DNA of 64,000 nt from Strigamia acuminata. Its lineage: Eukaryota > Arthropoda > Chilopoda > Geophilomorpha > Linotaeniidae. This document shows positions 43,600 to 54,024 of the stretch, in pieces. The notes beneath the pieces were generated by a model. That model did not search any database. It saw only the letters and a program-made list of their open reading frames with translations, and was not told where the DNA came from. The position numbers were made by a program, and so were the translations under genes. How positions within the stretch are numbered: the stretch's first letter is position 1; every line of letters begins with the position of its first letter. The stretch is taken from positions 30,034,427 through 30,098,426 of the forward strand of contig OX442315.1 of NCBI GenBank assembly GCA_949358305.1, written 5' to 3'.

Positions 43600-44360
43600 C
43601 CGGTAAAGTGAAACCTTCCACTCGTTCTACTATTTATTTCCTTATTTTCTGCAAAATGTATTTTATAATGTGTTTTGGTGAGTAAAAATCATGGACAAGT
43701 AAGCTTAATTAGGCTTAAGTTACACATTTCCAACTGAAATAAGTCGCATTGTGCCTAATATTCAACTGATTATTTTATTTTTTATCTTTTAGATACATGT
43801 CCTCTGAATATTTGCTATTCCTGCGACTGTCGTAGATCCTGGGATTGGCTGGAGTTTGCTAGTCTGTACTTGTAATGATATTGATTTAAATTTTTTATTT
43901 TATATTTATTTCATTACTTTTTAATGGACGGTTGAATTATTATTCTTTCAGTGTCAGTGGTTATCCATTTTTGCCGTTTGCACGAGTGGAATGCTAAAAG
44001 GAGGTAAAAATTTGGCATTTTGGAATTTGATTGAGTAATTTTTAATTGTTTGTTTGGCGCAGATGGTGCTTTGGTTTGATTCCTCTTTGCTTGGGATCTG
44101 AAGTTTGGGGATTCGATGTAAGGCTGATTTTCTCTAAAGCTTCACTGCTCAAAGTAATTTGCTAAACATTTAGAAAATATTTTTCTTTTAGTTTATTTTA
44201 TTTTTAATAATTTTTAGGGTTTAGACCTACCTGTAATCGGGGATCGTTGGAGGAATTATTTTAGTTTTTTTGCTTCCAATTACCGTTGTTGGGATGGAAT
44301 GAAAATTGAAAGTATTAATTTTTTTTATTATTATTATTATTTTTCATTAATAAAAGGAAA
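43600..44360 (+). other. Candidate second MULE gene: five exon-like blocks, convergent to the transposase
   Basis: Read rightward from the left TIR, blocks ending 43677, then 43793-43871, 43952-44003, 44063-44117 and from 44218 are each separated by 50-115 bp introns with credible GT donors (GTGAGT, GTAATG, GTAAAA, GTAAGG) and pyrimidine-rich AG acceptors. AATAAA follows at 44349-44354. From ATG 43656 a frame stays open across two splice junctions for 48 codons: MYFIMCFDTCPLNICYSCDC at its start, ending ...FARVEC at TAA 43995-43997; it is cysteine-rich. I do not recognise the product. It may be a non-coding transcript, a captured host fragment or chance. The convergent layout resembles mudrA/mudrB of maize MuDR, but no homology is claimed. 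Confidence 0.4.
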
Positions 44361-44469
44361 TTTTTTCATTCTCCACTTCGTTTTGATTCATTTAAAAACT
44401 AATGAAAAATTTTAAAAATTCCTTTGAATCATTTATATTTATAAATTTTTTTTTAAACTGATACAAAAT

Positions 44470-44735
44470 TAAAAATTACCACAATTTAAAAAATTACCAC
44501 AATTTAAAAAATTACCACAATTTAAAAAATTACCACAATTTGAAAAATTATCAAGATATGATAATTATTTATGATATTTATGAAATATTATGAAATATTA
44601 CGATATTATTTATGATATTTATGAAATATTACGATATTATTTATGATATTTATGAAATATTATGAAATATTATGATATTATTTATGATATTATTTATGAT
44701 TTATGATATTATATATAAATTATGAAATCAAAAAG
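44470..44735. repeat. AT-rich tandem repeats inside the MULE
   Basis: Four 18-bp units of AATTACCACAATTTAAAA occupy 44470-44548. They are followed to about 44735 by irregular TATTTATGATATTTATGAAA-type repeats. They separate the 3' ends of the two convergent transcription units of the element. Confidence 0.7.
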
Positions 44736-44754
44736 TCAGATATCAAACAAACAT

Positions 44755-47103
44755 TCATTTTTCATATGCCGCTTGCATTAGTAGCCTATTAGCAATTGCT
44801 AATTCTTCTTCTGCTGATGGTTTTTCTAATGCTAATTTTCTTCTTTTTGATGCCTGCTTTTTTGTGCTCTTGAAATACAGCTGTGGTTGAATGTTTTTAT
44901 TAGCTGGCTCTCTCAAAAGATTTTTAGTTTTTTCAGCATTATTTGGGATGATAACACTATGATCACTTAATGCCTTTATTTTCGTAATTGCTTCTAGTAA
45001 AATTTTCCCTGCCATTTGCTGTTTATTAGGTGACATAGATTTACACTCATCTAATGTTGAAATCAGTGCAACACGATTTTGCTGTAGAAAATCACTTTGC
45101 TTGGTTTGAATATTTTCTTTTCCCAGAACTTTGATGTGCCAATCCATTTCCTCAGTATTTGTGTTTTTACTTGTCTCATCAATAACTAAGAGATTGGAAT
45201 CTTCTGTGCTTACTTTTAATGAAAAACTTGAACATTCTTCAGAGATTTCCTTTTCCTTAATGAATGTACAAACTAAATGTATGTGTTTACACATGTTGGC
45301 TCGGATGCTTGCATCAATACAACTGCACTCAAATCGATGTAAACAGTTATTGCACAGGCTACACATTAAGGGACAATCAGGCATACAGGTTGCACGTTCT
45401 GAGACAGCATGAAATTCTCCAACTGTGGATGACGATTTCACCAACCATACATTTTCTCCATCTTCCATCACATCTTGAAGGCTCAAAGTTGTACTGGTTA
45501 CGTGCCTGTTTCGTAAAATTGACTGTTTGGTGGATATTTTTCCTTTGCACATCGATATAAGTCTGTCAAACTGCTTGTCGGCTGTAAATTTTTGGATTGC
45601 ATGAATTGCCTTATCAAGTCTCTTCACTTTTTTTCCATCCAAATAGTTGTACTTTATCGTTTTGTGCACCCTTTCTAAAGACATGTTTGTGTTGATACCT
45701 AGCCCTATGCGATAGCAGAAGGCCCATTTCTCACTGTGGCTCATGTAATATTTTTTAAAATAATCAGAAAATTCATTTAATCCTTTAGAGATTAATTCAT
45801 GATTAAATTCAATTATCATTCTTTTAAATGCTTCTTTATCTGTTTGCTGCAGAAGGCACCGAAGAACTTTATACACCATCACTTGATCTTCCTGATTGTT
45901 CACATGTCGAAGTTGCTTTCTCCAAGCCTGATCAACGTGCCATGTGCACCACAGACGAAATTTTGGAGTTTCAAAAGCTTTAATCCATGCATTGTAAAAT
46001 GAATTGTCAATGTCTGACATAAAAGTTTTCACCTTAACTTCAATTCCACACTCCTTAATTTTTCGAAGGGCTACTTCTATGGTAAGATGATCTTGCTTGT
46101 TTGAAATAATGAAGCACACCGGAAAGCCTTCATTTTTATCATCCAACACTAAAATTGTTGTCAAGGGAAACTCATATGCGTTTGTGCCATGTGTTGAATC
46201 CATGCACACAACATTGTTACCAAATTTTTTTAACAATTCTTGCTGTGCGTAATTCATTAGCACCAACAAAAAGTCATCTTTTTGAAGAGAAATATTCTCA
46301 AAAACTGTTCCCTGTGGCTTATAAAATATCACTGGAGACTCTGCACCACTAATCTTTTTTATCCACGTATCCACACTCACTGCATCATTAACATGATAAA
46401 TACCATCTCTCTTTAAATTGAAAGAGGCAGCAACATTCCCGACATCTTTGCGGGTTAACAAATGTATTCTTTCTAATTCTCCAGAAACAGTACTTCTAAC
46501 ATCATCTAAGATTGATGAAATCGGAATATTTTGTGCTAATTTAACTGCAATTGATTTTCTTTCTTCCTCAGTTAAATGCATTCGACCTAATTGCATCGCA
46601 TGTCCAACATGAGTCTTTATGTAGAGCACTTCCACGTGATCATCAGGAAATCTTTTTAATTTCAGTCTCGCTGGACATTCTGCATTAATTTTGTTTGAAC
46701 CCAAAATTTTCATGTGGCGTTTGCCTGTGCTTTTTGACTTAAATTGTCCACTTCTGTGACAGTAATAAGTTTCTGTGATTATGCTGTCCACATTTTTTGA
46801 TGACTCAGATTTACCATGTTGTTTCACAAACATACATTTTTTGGATTTTTCTTCTTCTTGCTTCCAATTGATGAATTCTTGGAAATTCTTAAAGGTGTGG
46901 CTTTCTTCTACAATTTGTACATCGTGGTCAGAATTTAGATGGTTTAGCAAAGCACTCAAACCGTGAAATGTGTTTTCATGGCACAGTGGACATTTTTTAG
47001 GAAGATTAAATGCAACCTGTTGCTGGTGAACATTGTGTAGATGACGCTTCAAATTAAATTGCTTCGCAAACATTTTGTTACAAATGTTACATTCAACAGA
47101 CAT
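44755..47103 (-). CDS. MULE transposase, 782 aa
   Basis: A single exon with an intact frame. Near the N-terminus are C2H2 fingers (CNICNKMFAKQFNLKRHLH; CPLCHENTFHGLSALLNHLN). Next comes a FLYWCH/WRKY-GCM1-like Cys/His module (YYCHRSGQFKSK ... CPARLKLK ... THVGHAMQ). The DDE core follows: CMDSTHG near residue 299, FMSDID near 362, the C-x2-H motif LWCTWHVDQAW near 383, and the probable catalytic glutamate in NMSLERVHKTIK near 471. A SWIM finger C-x-C-xn-C-x-H (CSCIDASIRANMCKH) sits near 594. This order is diagnostic of MULE transposases and their ZSWIM-like domesticated relatives. An acceptor TTTTCAG just before the ATG suggests a leader intron. Presence within intact TIRs argues for a transposon gene rather than a host gene. 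Confidence 0.9.
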   Translation of the reverse strand: MSVECNICNKMFAKQFNLKRHLHNVHQQQVAFNLPKKCPLCHENTFHGLSALLNHLNSDHDVQIVEESHTFKNFQEFINWKQEEEKSKKCMFVKQHGKSESSKNVDSIITETYYCHRSGQFKSKSTGKRHMKILGSNKINAECPARLKLKRFPDDHVEVLYIKTHVGHAMQLGRMHLTEEERKSIAVKLAQNIPISSILDDVRSTVSGELERIHLLTRKDVGNVAASFNLKRDGIYHVNDAVSVDTWIKKISGAESPVIFYKPQGTVFENISLQKDDFLLVLMNYAQQELLKKFGNNVVCMDSTHGTNAYEFPLTTILVLDDKNEGFPVCFIISNKQDHLTIEVALRKIKECGIEVKVKTFMSDIDNSFYNAWIKAFETPKFRLWCTWHVDQAWRKQLRHVNNQEDQVMVYKVLRCLLQQTDKEAFKRMIIEFNHELISKGLNEFSDYFKKYYMSHSEKWAFCYRIGLGINTNMSLERVHKTIKYNYLDGKKVKRLDKAIHAIQKFTADKQFDRLISMCKGKISTKQSILRNRHVTSTTLSLQDVMEDGENVWLVKSSSTVGEFHAVSERATCMPDCPLMCSLCNNCLHRFECSCIDASIRANMCKHIHLVCTFIKEKEISEECSSFSLKVSTEDSNLLVIDETSKNTNTEEMDWHIKVLGKENIQTKQSDFLQQNRVALISTLDECKSMSPNKQQMAGKILLEAITKIKALSDHSVIIPNNAEKTKNLLREPANKNIQPQLYFKSTKKQASKRRKLALEKPSAEEELAIANRLLMQAAYEK

Positions 47104-47596
47104 ATCTGAAAATATTGTTTAAATTAACAAAAATAATTCTTGAAACAAAATTAAAGCTACACTACTTGTAGAGTGAGAAAAGTGCCAGTGCAAATATTTT
47201 GTGAGAACCGTGAACACTGACGCCAGTAAAATAACAACGCAAGGTTTCTCTAATGACTAATAAAAGAGTAAAGAAATAAAGAAATAAAAATAAAAATAAA
47301 ATTATAAGTTATAAGTTTATTTTTCAAAATTGAAAAATAAAAATTAAAAAATTACATACATTGACTTAAAAATTCCTGAATGACGATACACAATGTAGCA
47401 TTACATCCCAAAATGTTTAAAAGCCATCGTAACTACAAGACAAAAAATACAATTGTATGAAATACAAAACGAATTATTTCAGTTAACAATAACAAGTACA
47501 ACAATAATTAATAAAACCTACGATAAAACCGAGGGGATACCAAGGGAGTGCGGATGGGTTTCAGTTTTCAATTTTGGCGCATTTTCCAATAAAAGA

Positions 47597-47706
47597 TGCA
47601 TTAGTTGCGCCTGGACTGCTCTGTTTTATTGCTCGAAAAGTTTATGTCCGGGAGCATGCGCAGAGCACAAAATTGGCGGGGAGCTTTTCTGTCACCAGGC
47701 GCTACT
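47597..47706 (-). repeat. MULE right terminal inverted repeat
   Basis: About 110 bp, inverted copy of 43498-43597, with an extra AAATTGGCGG-type insertion near 47670. It probably carries the transposase promoter. Confidence 0.9.
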
Positions 47707-47715
47707 GGTTATCGG
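47707..47715 (+). repeat. MULE target-site duplication, right copy
   Basis: GGTTATCGG, identical to the left copy. Confidence 0.9.
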
Positions 47716-48745
47716 AAGCAGCGAGGAAATATGAGATACTTGTAGTTGTGAAGTCTTTGAACAGCTTCATTCTAATTTCATGTGTTCCAAAACAAACCCT
47801 ATTTTAGGGTTGTGTATGTATTTGCAGAGTATTAATAAACTAGACTTTCCTTGATTAATTTAATGAGTCGACTGAAGCTTTATTTCAGAACAAAGAAAGA
47901 AGGTTGCAAGGGTTTCCCTGGCAACTTACAACAGTGAAAGGTAAGCGGATTGTTGTAACAATCTGTGCGTGCGAAATAATTATGTAATTTGATATGATGG
48001 CGGACGTAGCAGTATATACCGATATCTAAGAACAAAGATAAACATTGCAGAAAACGAGATTATAATTTTATTGAGAATTTATCACTAGCTTTGTCTAAAA
48101 ATAGCCGCGAATGAGATTAGGGCTAATGCTGATGCAAACGACAGCTTTTACTCAGCATTTTCAACCAGATAACTTAATTTCCGACACTTTTGAGTGTCAT
48201 TTTCGGACTCAGCATGGTTTATTTGGTAGGTAACCAAATTTTGGACCCATTCTGAAGCGGGCCATATTCTAAAGTAACCCCATGAGGGGGGGTTTCTTGT
48301 CAGACAAGATCACTCGTGCCCGCCCGACAATTACACGTCGCGCTTGGTATATTACCTATAATAAGTGCCCGTGTTACCTTTTTTTCGAATTAATAAGGGG
48401 TTTCATTAAATGAGCGATTATTGTGATTAGTTGCTTATTTGATGAAATGATTATTCTCGGGATTGGTTGAATCCAGTCACATGACACATCAAGTAATCGA
48501 CTAATCAAAGTAATCAAAGTAATCAACTAATGGCTCATTTAATGAAACCCCTTAATATTTCTAATCGATATGATATTTTTTTCTGTTAATTTCACTTTGT
48601 GTACAAAATTACTAGTATTACAAACATAACGTTATGCAAATTTTATTTCATTTGTAAACTACATCCTCGTCAAAAATAAAAATAAAAATCGGGAAATTGA
48701 TGTACAAAATTCGCATGCAAAATTGTTAAATCAATAATTTTTAAA
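47716..48745. other. Spacer between the MULE and the CAP gene
   Basis: AT-rich, containing one small MITE (48396-48552) and the 3' untranslated region of the CAP gene, with AATAAA on the minus strand at 48647-48642. Confidence 0.5.
48396..48552. mobile_element. TA-flanked MITE, about 157 bp
   Basis: The left end AGGGGTTTCATTAAATGAGC is inverted at the right end (GGCTCATTTAATGAAACCCC) and both are flanked by TA (48394-48395, 48553-48554). TIRs of about 20 bp with TA duplication fit the Tc1/mariner or related TA-targeting superfamilies. The interior holds repeated TAATCA/TGATTA blocks and no ORF. Confidence 0.75.
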
Positions 48746-50297
48746 TTAATATTGAGTATTGCTTCCAGCGCCATCACAGGGTCCAAAAAAGAAATCAAAT
48801 GCTCTTTTCCACATTGGGTCATTGTTTCTGCTGTAGCCGTTATTGTTGCCGTTATATCTATTGTAATCGGCTTGTCTTGAAGGTCTATTATTTCGTGGTA
48901 TTTGGACGTATATTTCTTCTTGTTTTGAGAAAATTTGGAATAATCTGGTCAACATATCAACGGATTTACCCATGTCGAGGGATAATTTTAAATCATCTTT
49001 GTCGCCATCCAATTTTGAATTTTCTTTTACATCTATTTTAAAATCTTCGCTCGTCTCATTTCTTATCCAGGGAATCGCACCAGTTCCGCCGCCACCTTAG
49101 AACATAAATTTCTTTTATGTTTCTGTATTTCTTGTTTAGTCAAACTTACCGCAAAGTGCCGGGTATTTGTCGGAACATCCATTTATGCATTTTGAGCACG
49201 GTTTGCCAATTTTGTACATCTGTCCTCCCACTAGGTTTCCACTGAAGATGAAATTAAATTATAAGAGATTTGTCAAATATTTTCTTATCTCTGAGCTTCA
49301 CTGCTGAACTGGAATGGGTACAGCAGTAATGCTCAATGTTATCAATGTGTTTAAAATTACCCTGGTCCGTAATTGCACACAGTGTGATGAGTATACATAT
49401 TGAATTTATTGTAAAATACGTAACCGCATCCGATGGCTTTGGTTGCTGCCCACACGAGCTAAACAGAAATAATAATTTAGAATTTAAAAATTAATTTTTG
49501 TTTTTGTTTTTGACTTGAAGTACTTGAGTGTAATGTCCGGCAGGATGGCTGAATCGAAACGGGTCAATTGAACCGGAGTCAAACCCAGGTCTTTCAACTT
49601 CATCGTACCAGGACGAAACCGCATCGACGACATTTGGTTTTGCGTTTGAAGTGGACCAAAAGGTGTAAACGTTTTGCCCAACGTAATTAAACGTTTCTAC
49701 AAAAAAATATTTTCATATAAAACTATTAAATAGAAAGGATATTATCTTTACTAGTTCTTCTGTTGCGGTCATGGCCACTAACGCATTGATCAGCCCACTT
49801 TTGAGCCACTTTAGCAAGTTCCTCACTCCATCCCTACAGATTGTTTATAAATTCATAATTTTTTTAAAAAAAATTCTAATTAATTCTAACTTACCAATTC
49901 TCTCATGTTACTGGCTTTAGGTTGTCCTCTTTGCTCTCCTTTTGCAACTTTCTGTCTCAATTCATTGTGTGCTCGCAGAATTTCTTCTTTTTCTGTTTCC
50001 GAAAATCCACTTCGAAGAATAGGACATGTCTACACCAGATTGCGAATTTTTAAGCAAGTTAAAACTTAAAATATTATCATTTGTGTTCAGCTTATGTTGT
50101 ATACCGTTGATGGATAACTGCACATTGTGTGATCCATTCCAAACTCTTTATAATCGCAAGCCAAAATTGTCTTGAGCAGCACTAGAAGAATTACCTCAAC
50201 GCAACTGATAACAACAGCTGTTAAAAAAATTATTATTATGTTGTTTGAATGTATAAAGTTACAGAAAGATGTATTTTTTTGTTTACCACTTACCCAT
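48746..50297 (-). CDS. Secreted CAP superfamily protein, antigen-5/venom-allergen-like (348 aa)
   Basis: Exons 50297-50294, 50217-50105, 50029-49895, 49833-49752, 49696-49524, 49458-49361, 49241-49150 and 49095-48746 sum to 1047 nt. The first exon codes only ATG and one further base. A signal peptide ([20 protein letters not shown]) is followed by the CAP domain: [32 protein letters not shown], the CAP signature [17 protein letters not shown], and CNYGPGGNLVGG, then a Cys-rich segment ([17 protein letters not shown]). The C-terminal extension of about 115 residues is unusual: charged, then Asn/Gly/Arg-rich ([15 protein letters not shown]), ending [15 protein letters not shown]. The family is extracellular and includes insect venom antigen 5; no venom role is implied here. 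Confidence 0.88.
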
Positions 50298-51779
50298 TTC
50301 GATGTGTTTCGGTGTTCGTTGTCTTGCAATATAAAATTTTGTGTAGTCAAGGATGCTTATATAGGCAGTGAAGAACTTATACTGTTTCATTGTTTATTGG
50401 CATACCATTTAAAGTAATCATTTCCTGATACAATCACCCTCATTCTTGAATTTGGATACCTTCGCGTAAACATTCACTTCACAGAAAATGAAATCATAAA
50501 AGACTTATTCACTTACAGGCGTAGATTACCTTTCAGGTTAATAACAGGAGAGGCGAAACTAAAGAAATGTAATATTCTAACAAGTAAGACTCATTCAGAT
50601 TCGTATGTTATGAGTTATACCAAACGGAGAACTATGAAATATATATAAAATTATTATACTTATAATTATAAAAAATTTCAACTTTGTATCAATGCAAATT
50701 TATATTACAAAAATGCAAAATTGAAATTTATTTGCATATTATTTTATTTTATTTTTTTGATAGAAAATAAAGAACTATTTAAAGGCTAAATTTCAGATAT
50801 GAAAAGCAAATATCCTGAAACCAGACAATTCACTCACTATTTCTTATAATTTAATTCTTAGTCATAGCACTTGTCAAATTCACATCCCAGAAACAGAATT
50901 GAAAATGAATATTCCACAACACGCCCACAAAATACGAGTTTTAAGTGCAGAGGGAGCATTTGTCAACAAATCTATCAAACAATCTTTAACCCTAGAAATA
51001 TGCCAATGTATCCAGATTTGATTGATTGAGGAAACATTCTTTTTATTTTTTTCAAATTTACTCCCTACTTGATTAATGTCTAGTCATTTATAGACTAAAT
51101 AAATGCTATTCTACAATATCGTATTGGAATGGATAATAATGTCTATCTAAAAGTTTTCTTAAGAGTCTGTCATAACACTCGAATCAAATAGTACTTACAT
51201 GTCCATAGTTTGCCATGCAAAATCTCTAACAATAGACACATTCTAAATATAACGTATACGTCTGGGTGCCATTGGAAACTCGGGTCAGAATTTGAATAAA
51301 TCAGTCAACTCAAATATTTCAAACTACAAATATTTATTTATTTTTTTCTCCTCAAAATCAGGGCTGCGTTCTTCAGAACAAGTTTAAAAAATAGAAAATA
51401 AAAATCATTCTCTGGAGCACGGATTTTTTATATAAGATTATAAAAAAGAAAGAAAGAAAAAAGAAATTCTGAACGAACAATTAACTTTATTCAACTCAAA
51501 TTAAAAAACAAATACAAACTATCAACTAGAAACTTTTCACAAATGTATAAACATAGTTAACAGTACTTAATAAACATTATAAATACATTAATACAATATG
51601 TTTATGACTTTGAGTAACATCAAATTTATATTAAAAAAACATAAATTTCAAATAAATTTTACAAGTAATTCGCCTAACAAGCCAACTTTAGCTTTTCATC
51701 TTAAAAGAAAGAAAGAAAAATATTTATAATCTTTTTTTTTTTCAGATATGGAAAGAACTTCACTAAATCACTTAAAACC
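50298..51779. other. Spacer between the CAP and BTB genes
   Basis: AT-rich. It contains the CAP promoter and, towards 51490, a minus-strand AATAAA (51491-51486) likely for the BTB gene. I see no gene or clear repeat. Confidence 0.5.
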
Positions 51780-53396
51780 TTACTTAAAGCAAATATCACA
51801 CAACACCCATTTAAATCCTGAAAATCCACTAGGGACTTGTTGCCATTCATTAGACATAACAAAATACAACCAAAAATTAGCTGGGTTGTTGATCTCGCAA
51901 AAGAGGATCAACTGTTGGCAACAATTCATGTAGATAACCAGTTTATCCTTAAAATCAGGGATTTTCTTCACCTCCCACGAATCAGACACTGGGCAATAAC
52001 TGAATAACTGACAGAAATAATGATCCATAAAGTACAATCTCTTCTTGCAATCGGCACTGAAACACTTGGCAATTATTGGAATCAAAAACTTCCTGGTGGT
52101 CGTCTTCAAACACCATTTGTCAGAAACACAATCGTAACTATGAATCGAGTTGCTTTGCCAGCAGTAGAAGAAGACCTTGCTTCTGGAAAATTGCAATCTC
52201 GAGTAATGGTGTTTGATGTCAATATTTGCCAACTGTTTCCACGTCTTAATTTCGGTATTGAATTGAACAATGATACACGGAAACGTGTGCAAATACATGA
52301 ATATGCCATTCACCTCCCCGCAAATGTAATTACCCAGTGTCGGCATTGTGCTAGGACCGAAATAAACGGTGTCAGTTTTCTGCTCGTACGCGACAAAATT
52401 CTTATCTTTGCTGATTGCAAAATAGAAGCGGTCGCCACTCGGCGTCATCAAGGGAATCCACTGGTTGCTGATGTCGACCGGAAGTTGGATCGCATCTTTA
52501 ACATACCATTTCATCTCCTTGAGACAGAAAATTTGGTTGTTCATTCGACTTTCGTTGTCGACTTGCGAGTAAAAGTGGATTTGGATTCCTTGGATGGACG
52601 TCGGTTGGCTCCCGCTCAGTTTCGATATCCCATAATTAGTAAAGATATCCCTCAAGTCAGCCGAATTCTTCACAAACATGTCTTTGGTTAGTGTCTCGTA
52701 AATGTATTTGTTACTTAAATTGAAGTCGCCAAGCTTGAACAAAACGACAACTTCCGACATTTTTTCCTTCGGTTTCGCCTTGCCCCACTTGACTATCAAT
52801 TTAGCCAAATCATTCGATCCTGAAATTGCCTTAAGAGCGTAAGTAACAAATTCATTCATTTCTTTAGCGGTCAGCTGCAGAATCGCATCCCCCGCCAAAA
52901 TATCCACCAAGTTATCAACTATAAACTGAAGTACACGTTTGTGATCATTGGTTTGTTTGTACTGGACAGCTAGTCTCCAAATTTTAATAAAATTACAAGA
53001 GTTAATCGGCTCAATCAAACCTTTCCAGCAGTATTTGAAGAGTGGAAACGTTTGAGTGAGGTGAGCAATCTTAAGAACTTCTTGAAGCATTTCCTCATCT
53101 TCGTGCATGTCTAAGGGAATGTCGTTGCCGTAGAGGAAACGAACAAAGACCTCCATCGCTTGGACTGGAATGTCTTTGAATTCGATCCGACTTGAATTGG
53201 CTTCCGTCATATTACTGTTGAACATCTCGAAAAAGTACGGGCTGTTGGCGCATAAGACATTCCGATGAGCTGAGATTTCGCCGCCTTGGCATTCCAAGAT
53301 GACTCCCATGTAGCAGCCTTTCTTCCGCAAATCGTTGAGACCAGCAATCAGAGATTTCACTTGATGATTTCTTATCTGTTGAGAGGCCATTCGCAT
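51780..53396 (-). CDS. BTB-BACK-Kelch-like protein, single exon (538 aa)
   Basis: BTB/POZ domain at about residues 20-120 (GVILECQGGEISAHRNVLCA; SPYFFEMFNSNMTEA; VFVRFLYGNDIPLD). A BACK domain follows to about 240 (CWKGLIEPINSCNFIKIWRL; LTAKEMNEFVTYAL). A C-terminal region of degenerate Kelch-type blades has repeated aromatic strands (MKWYVKDAIQLP; IKTWKQLANIDI; SDKWCLKTTTRK; SDSWEVKKIPDF), without the classical double glycine. BTB-BACK-Kelch proteins usually serve as CUL3 ubiquitin-ligase adaptors. I cannot name the orthologue. The start is the first of two close Met codons (53396 and 53390); the second has a good context too. Being intronless in an intron-rich neighbourhood could mean retroposition or simple intron loss. 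Confidence 0.85.
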   Translation of the reverse strand: MRMASQQIRNHQVKSLIAGLNDLRKKGCYMGVILECQGGEISAHRNVLCANSPYFFEMFNSNMTEANSSRIEFKDIPVQAMEVFVRFLYGNDIPLDMHEDEEMLQEVLKIAHLTQTFPLFKYCWKGLIEPINSCNFIKIWRLAVQYKQTNDHKRVLQFIVDNLVDILAGDAILQLTAKEMNEFVTYALKAISGSNDLAKLIVKWGKAKPKEKMSEVVVLFKLGDFNLSNKYIYETLTKDMFVKNSADLRDIFTNYGISKLSGSQPTSIQGIQIHFYSQVDNESRMNNQIFCLKEMKWYVKDAIQLPVDISNQWIPLMTPSGDRFYFAISKDKNFVAYEQKTDTVYFGPSTMPTLGNYICGEVNGIFMYLHTFPCIIVQFNTEIKTWKQLANIDIKHHYSRLQFSRSKVFFYCWQSNSIHSYDCVSDKWCLKTTTRKFLIPIIAKCFSADCKKRLYFMDHYFCQLFSYCPVSDSWEVKKIPDFKDKLVIYMNCCQQLILFCEINNPANFWLYFVMSNEWQQVPSGFSGFKWVLCDICFK

Positions 53397-54024
53397 TTTT
53401 ACCTTGTAGAAAAATTACAGATTAATTGAATTTTTCAAATTATTACAGAAAAGTTTTACGAATTTTATCAGTTCGCTTGGCTTAAGAACGTCAAAGAAGA
53501 ACGTCTCAGTAAATGATTTACTTGATGTTGCATATCATCTGGGTCTTCAGCAGCACACATCAACAGCAGAGAAGACCTTCACTGCCTTTCAGATGTCAAC
53601 TTTATTGGCTTGGCCCTTCATGAAAGCAAAATCCATTTTTTTCCATTACAGCAATGTTCTAAGAGAACTTCTTGTTCAAACAATTTCGGCTGATGATACT
53701 CTAAACAATAGTCAGCTGTCTCACACACACCATCTACACATTGTTGCGTCACAAATCGATTTTTATTTAAATTTTTTAAAAATGTTCTTTCAATCTATAA
53801 TTTTTATTTCCTCACGCAAATTTGAATTTTATTTGTTTATTTTTTGAAAATAAAAACGGGCTTTATTTTTTTTAATTAGCATTCTTATATTTAGCTTTAG
53901 AATTAATTAAAAAAGACATTTTTTCTATTTTAAAATGTAGTTATTATTTTAAATCATAGGTGGAGGGACGTGTTTGTTATTTTCTTCGTGCTTGGTTTGT
54001 GTTTCCGTTTCCGGCCAAAACAAA
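53397..54024. other. Divergent promoter region between the BTB gene and DDX31
   Basis: About 630 bp with the two start codons pointing outward. Nothing else is recognised. Confidence 0.5.

Larger units (their letters stand above)
43498..47706 (-). mobile_element. Complete Mutator-like (MULE) DNA transposon, 4.2 kb
   Basis: The element is bounded by perfect 9-bp direct repeats GGTTATCGG. Its terminal inverted repeats start AGTAGCGCCTGG at the left and end CCAGGCGCTACT at the right, and extend about 100 bp (left 43498-43597) and 110 bp (right 47597-47706) with only a few substitutions plus one 10-11 bp insertion in the right copy. It encodes an uninterrupted transposase on the minus strand and a possible second spliced gene on the plus strand. 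The structure is that of an autonomous element, since no frameshift or stop is seen in the transposase. Superfamily assignment (MuDR/Phantom-like) rests on domain order and TSD length. Confidence 0.9.

Noticed and set aside
44755-47103. Transposase considered as a domesticated ZSWIM host gene
   Set aside because: It sits between matching TIRs with a perfect TSD, which favours a mobile element; domestication remains testable by conservation.
52020-52691. 223-codon plus-strand frame opposite the BTB-Kelch gene
   Set aside because: Fully antisense to a clearly coding exon with a recognised BTB-BACK architecture.
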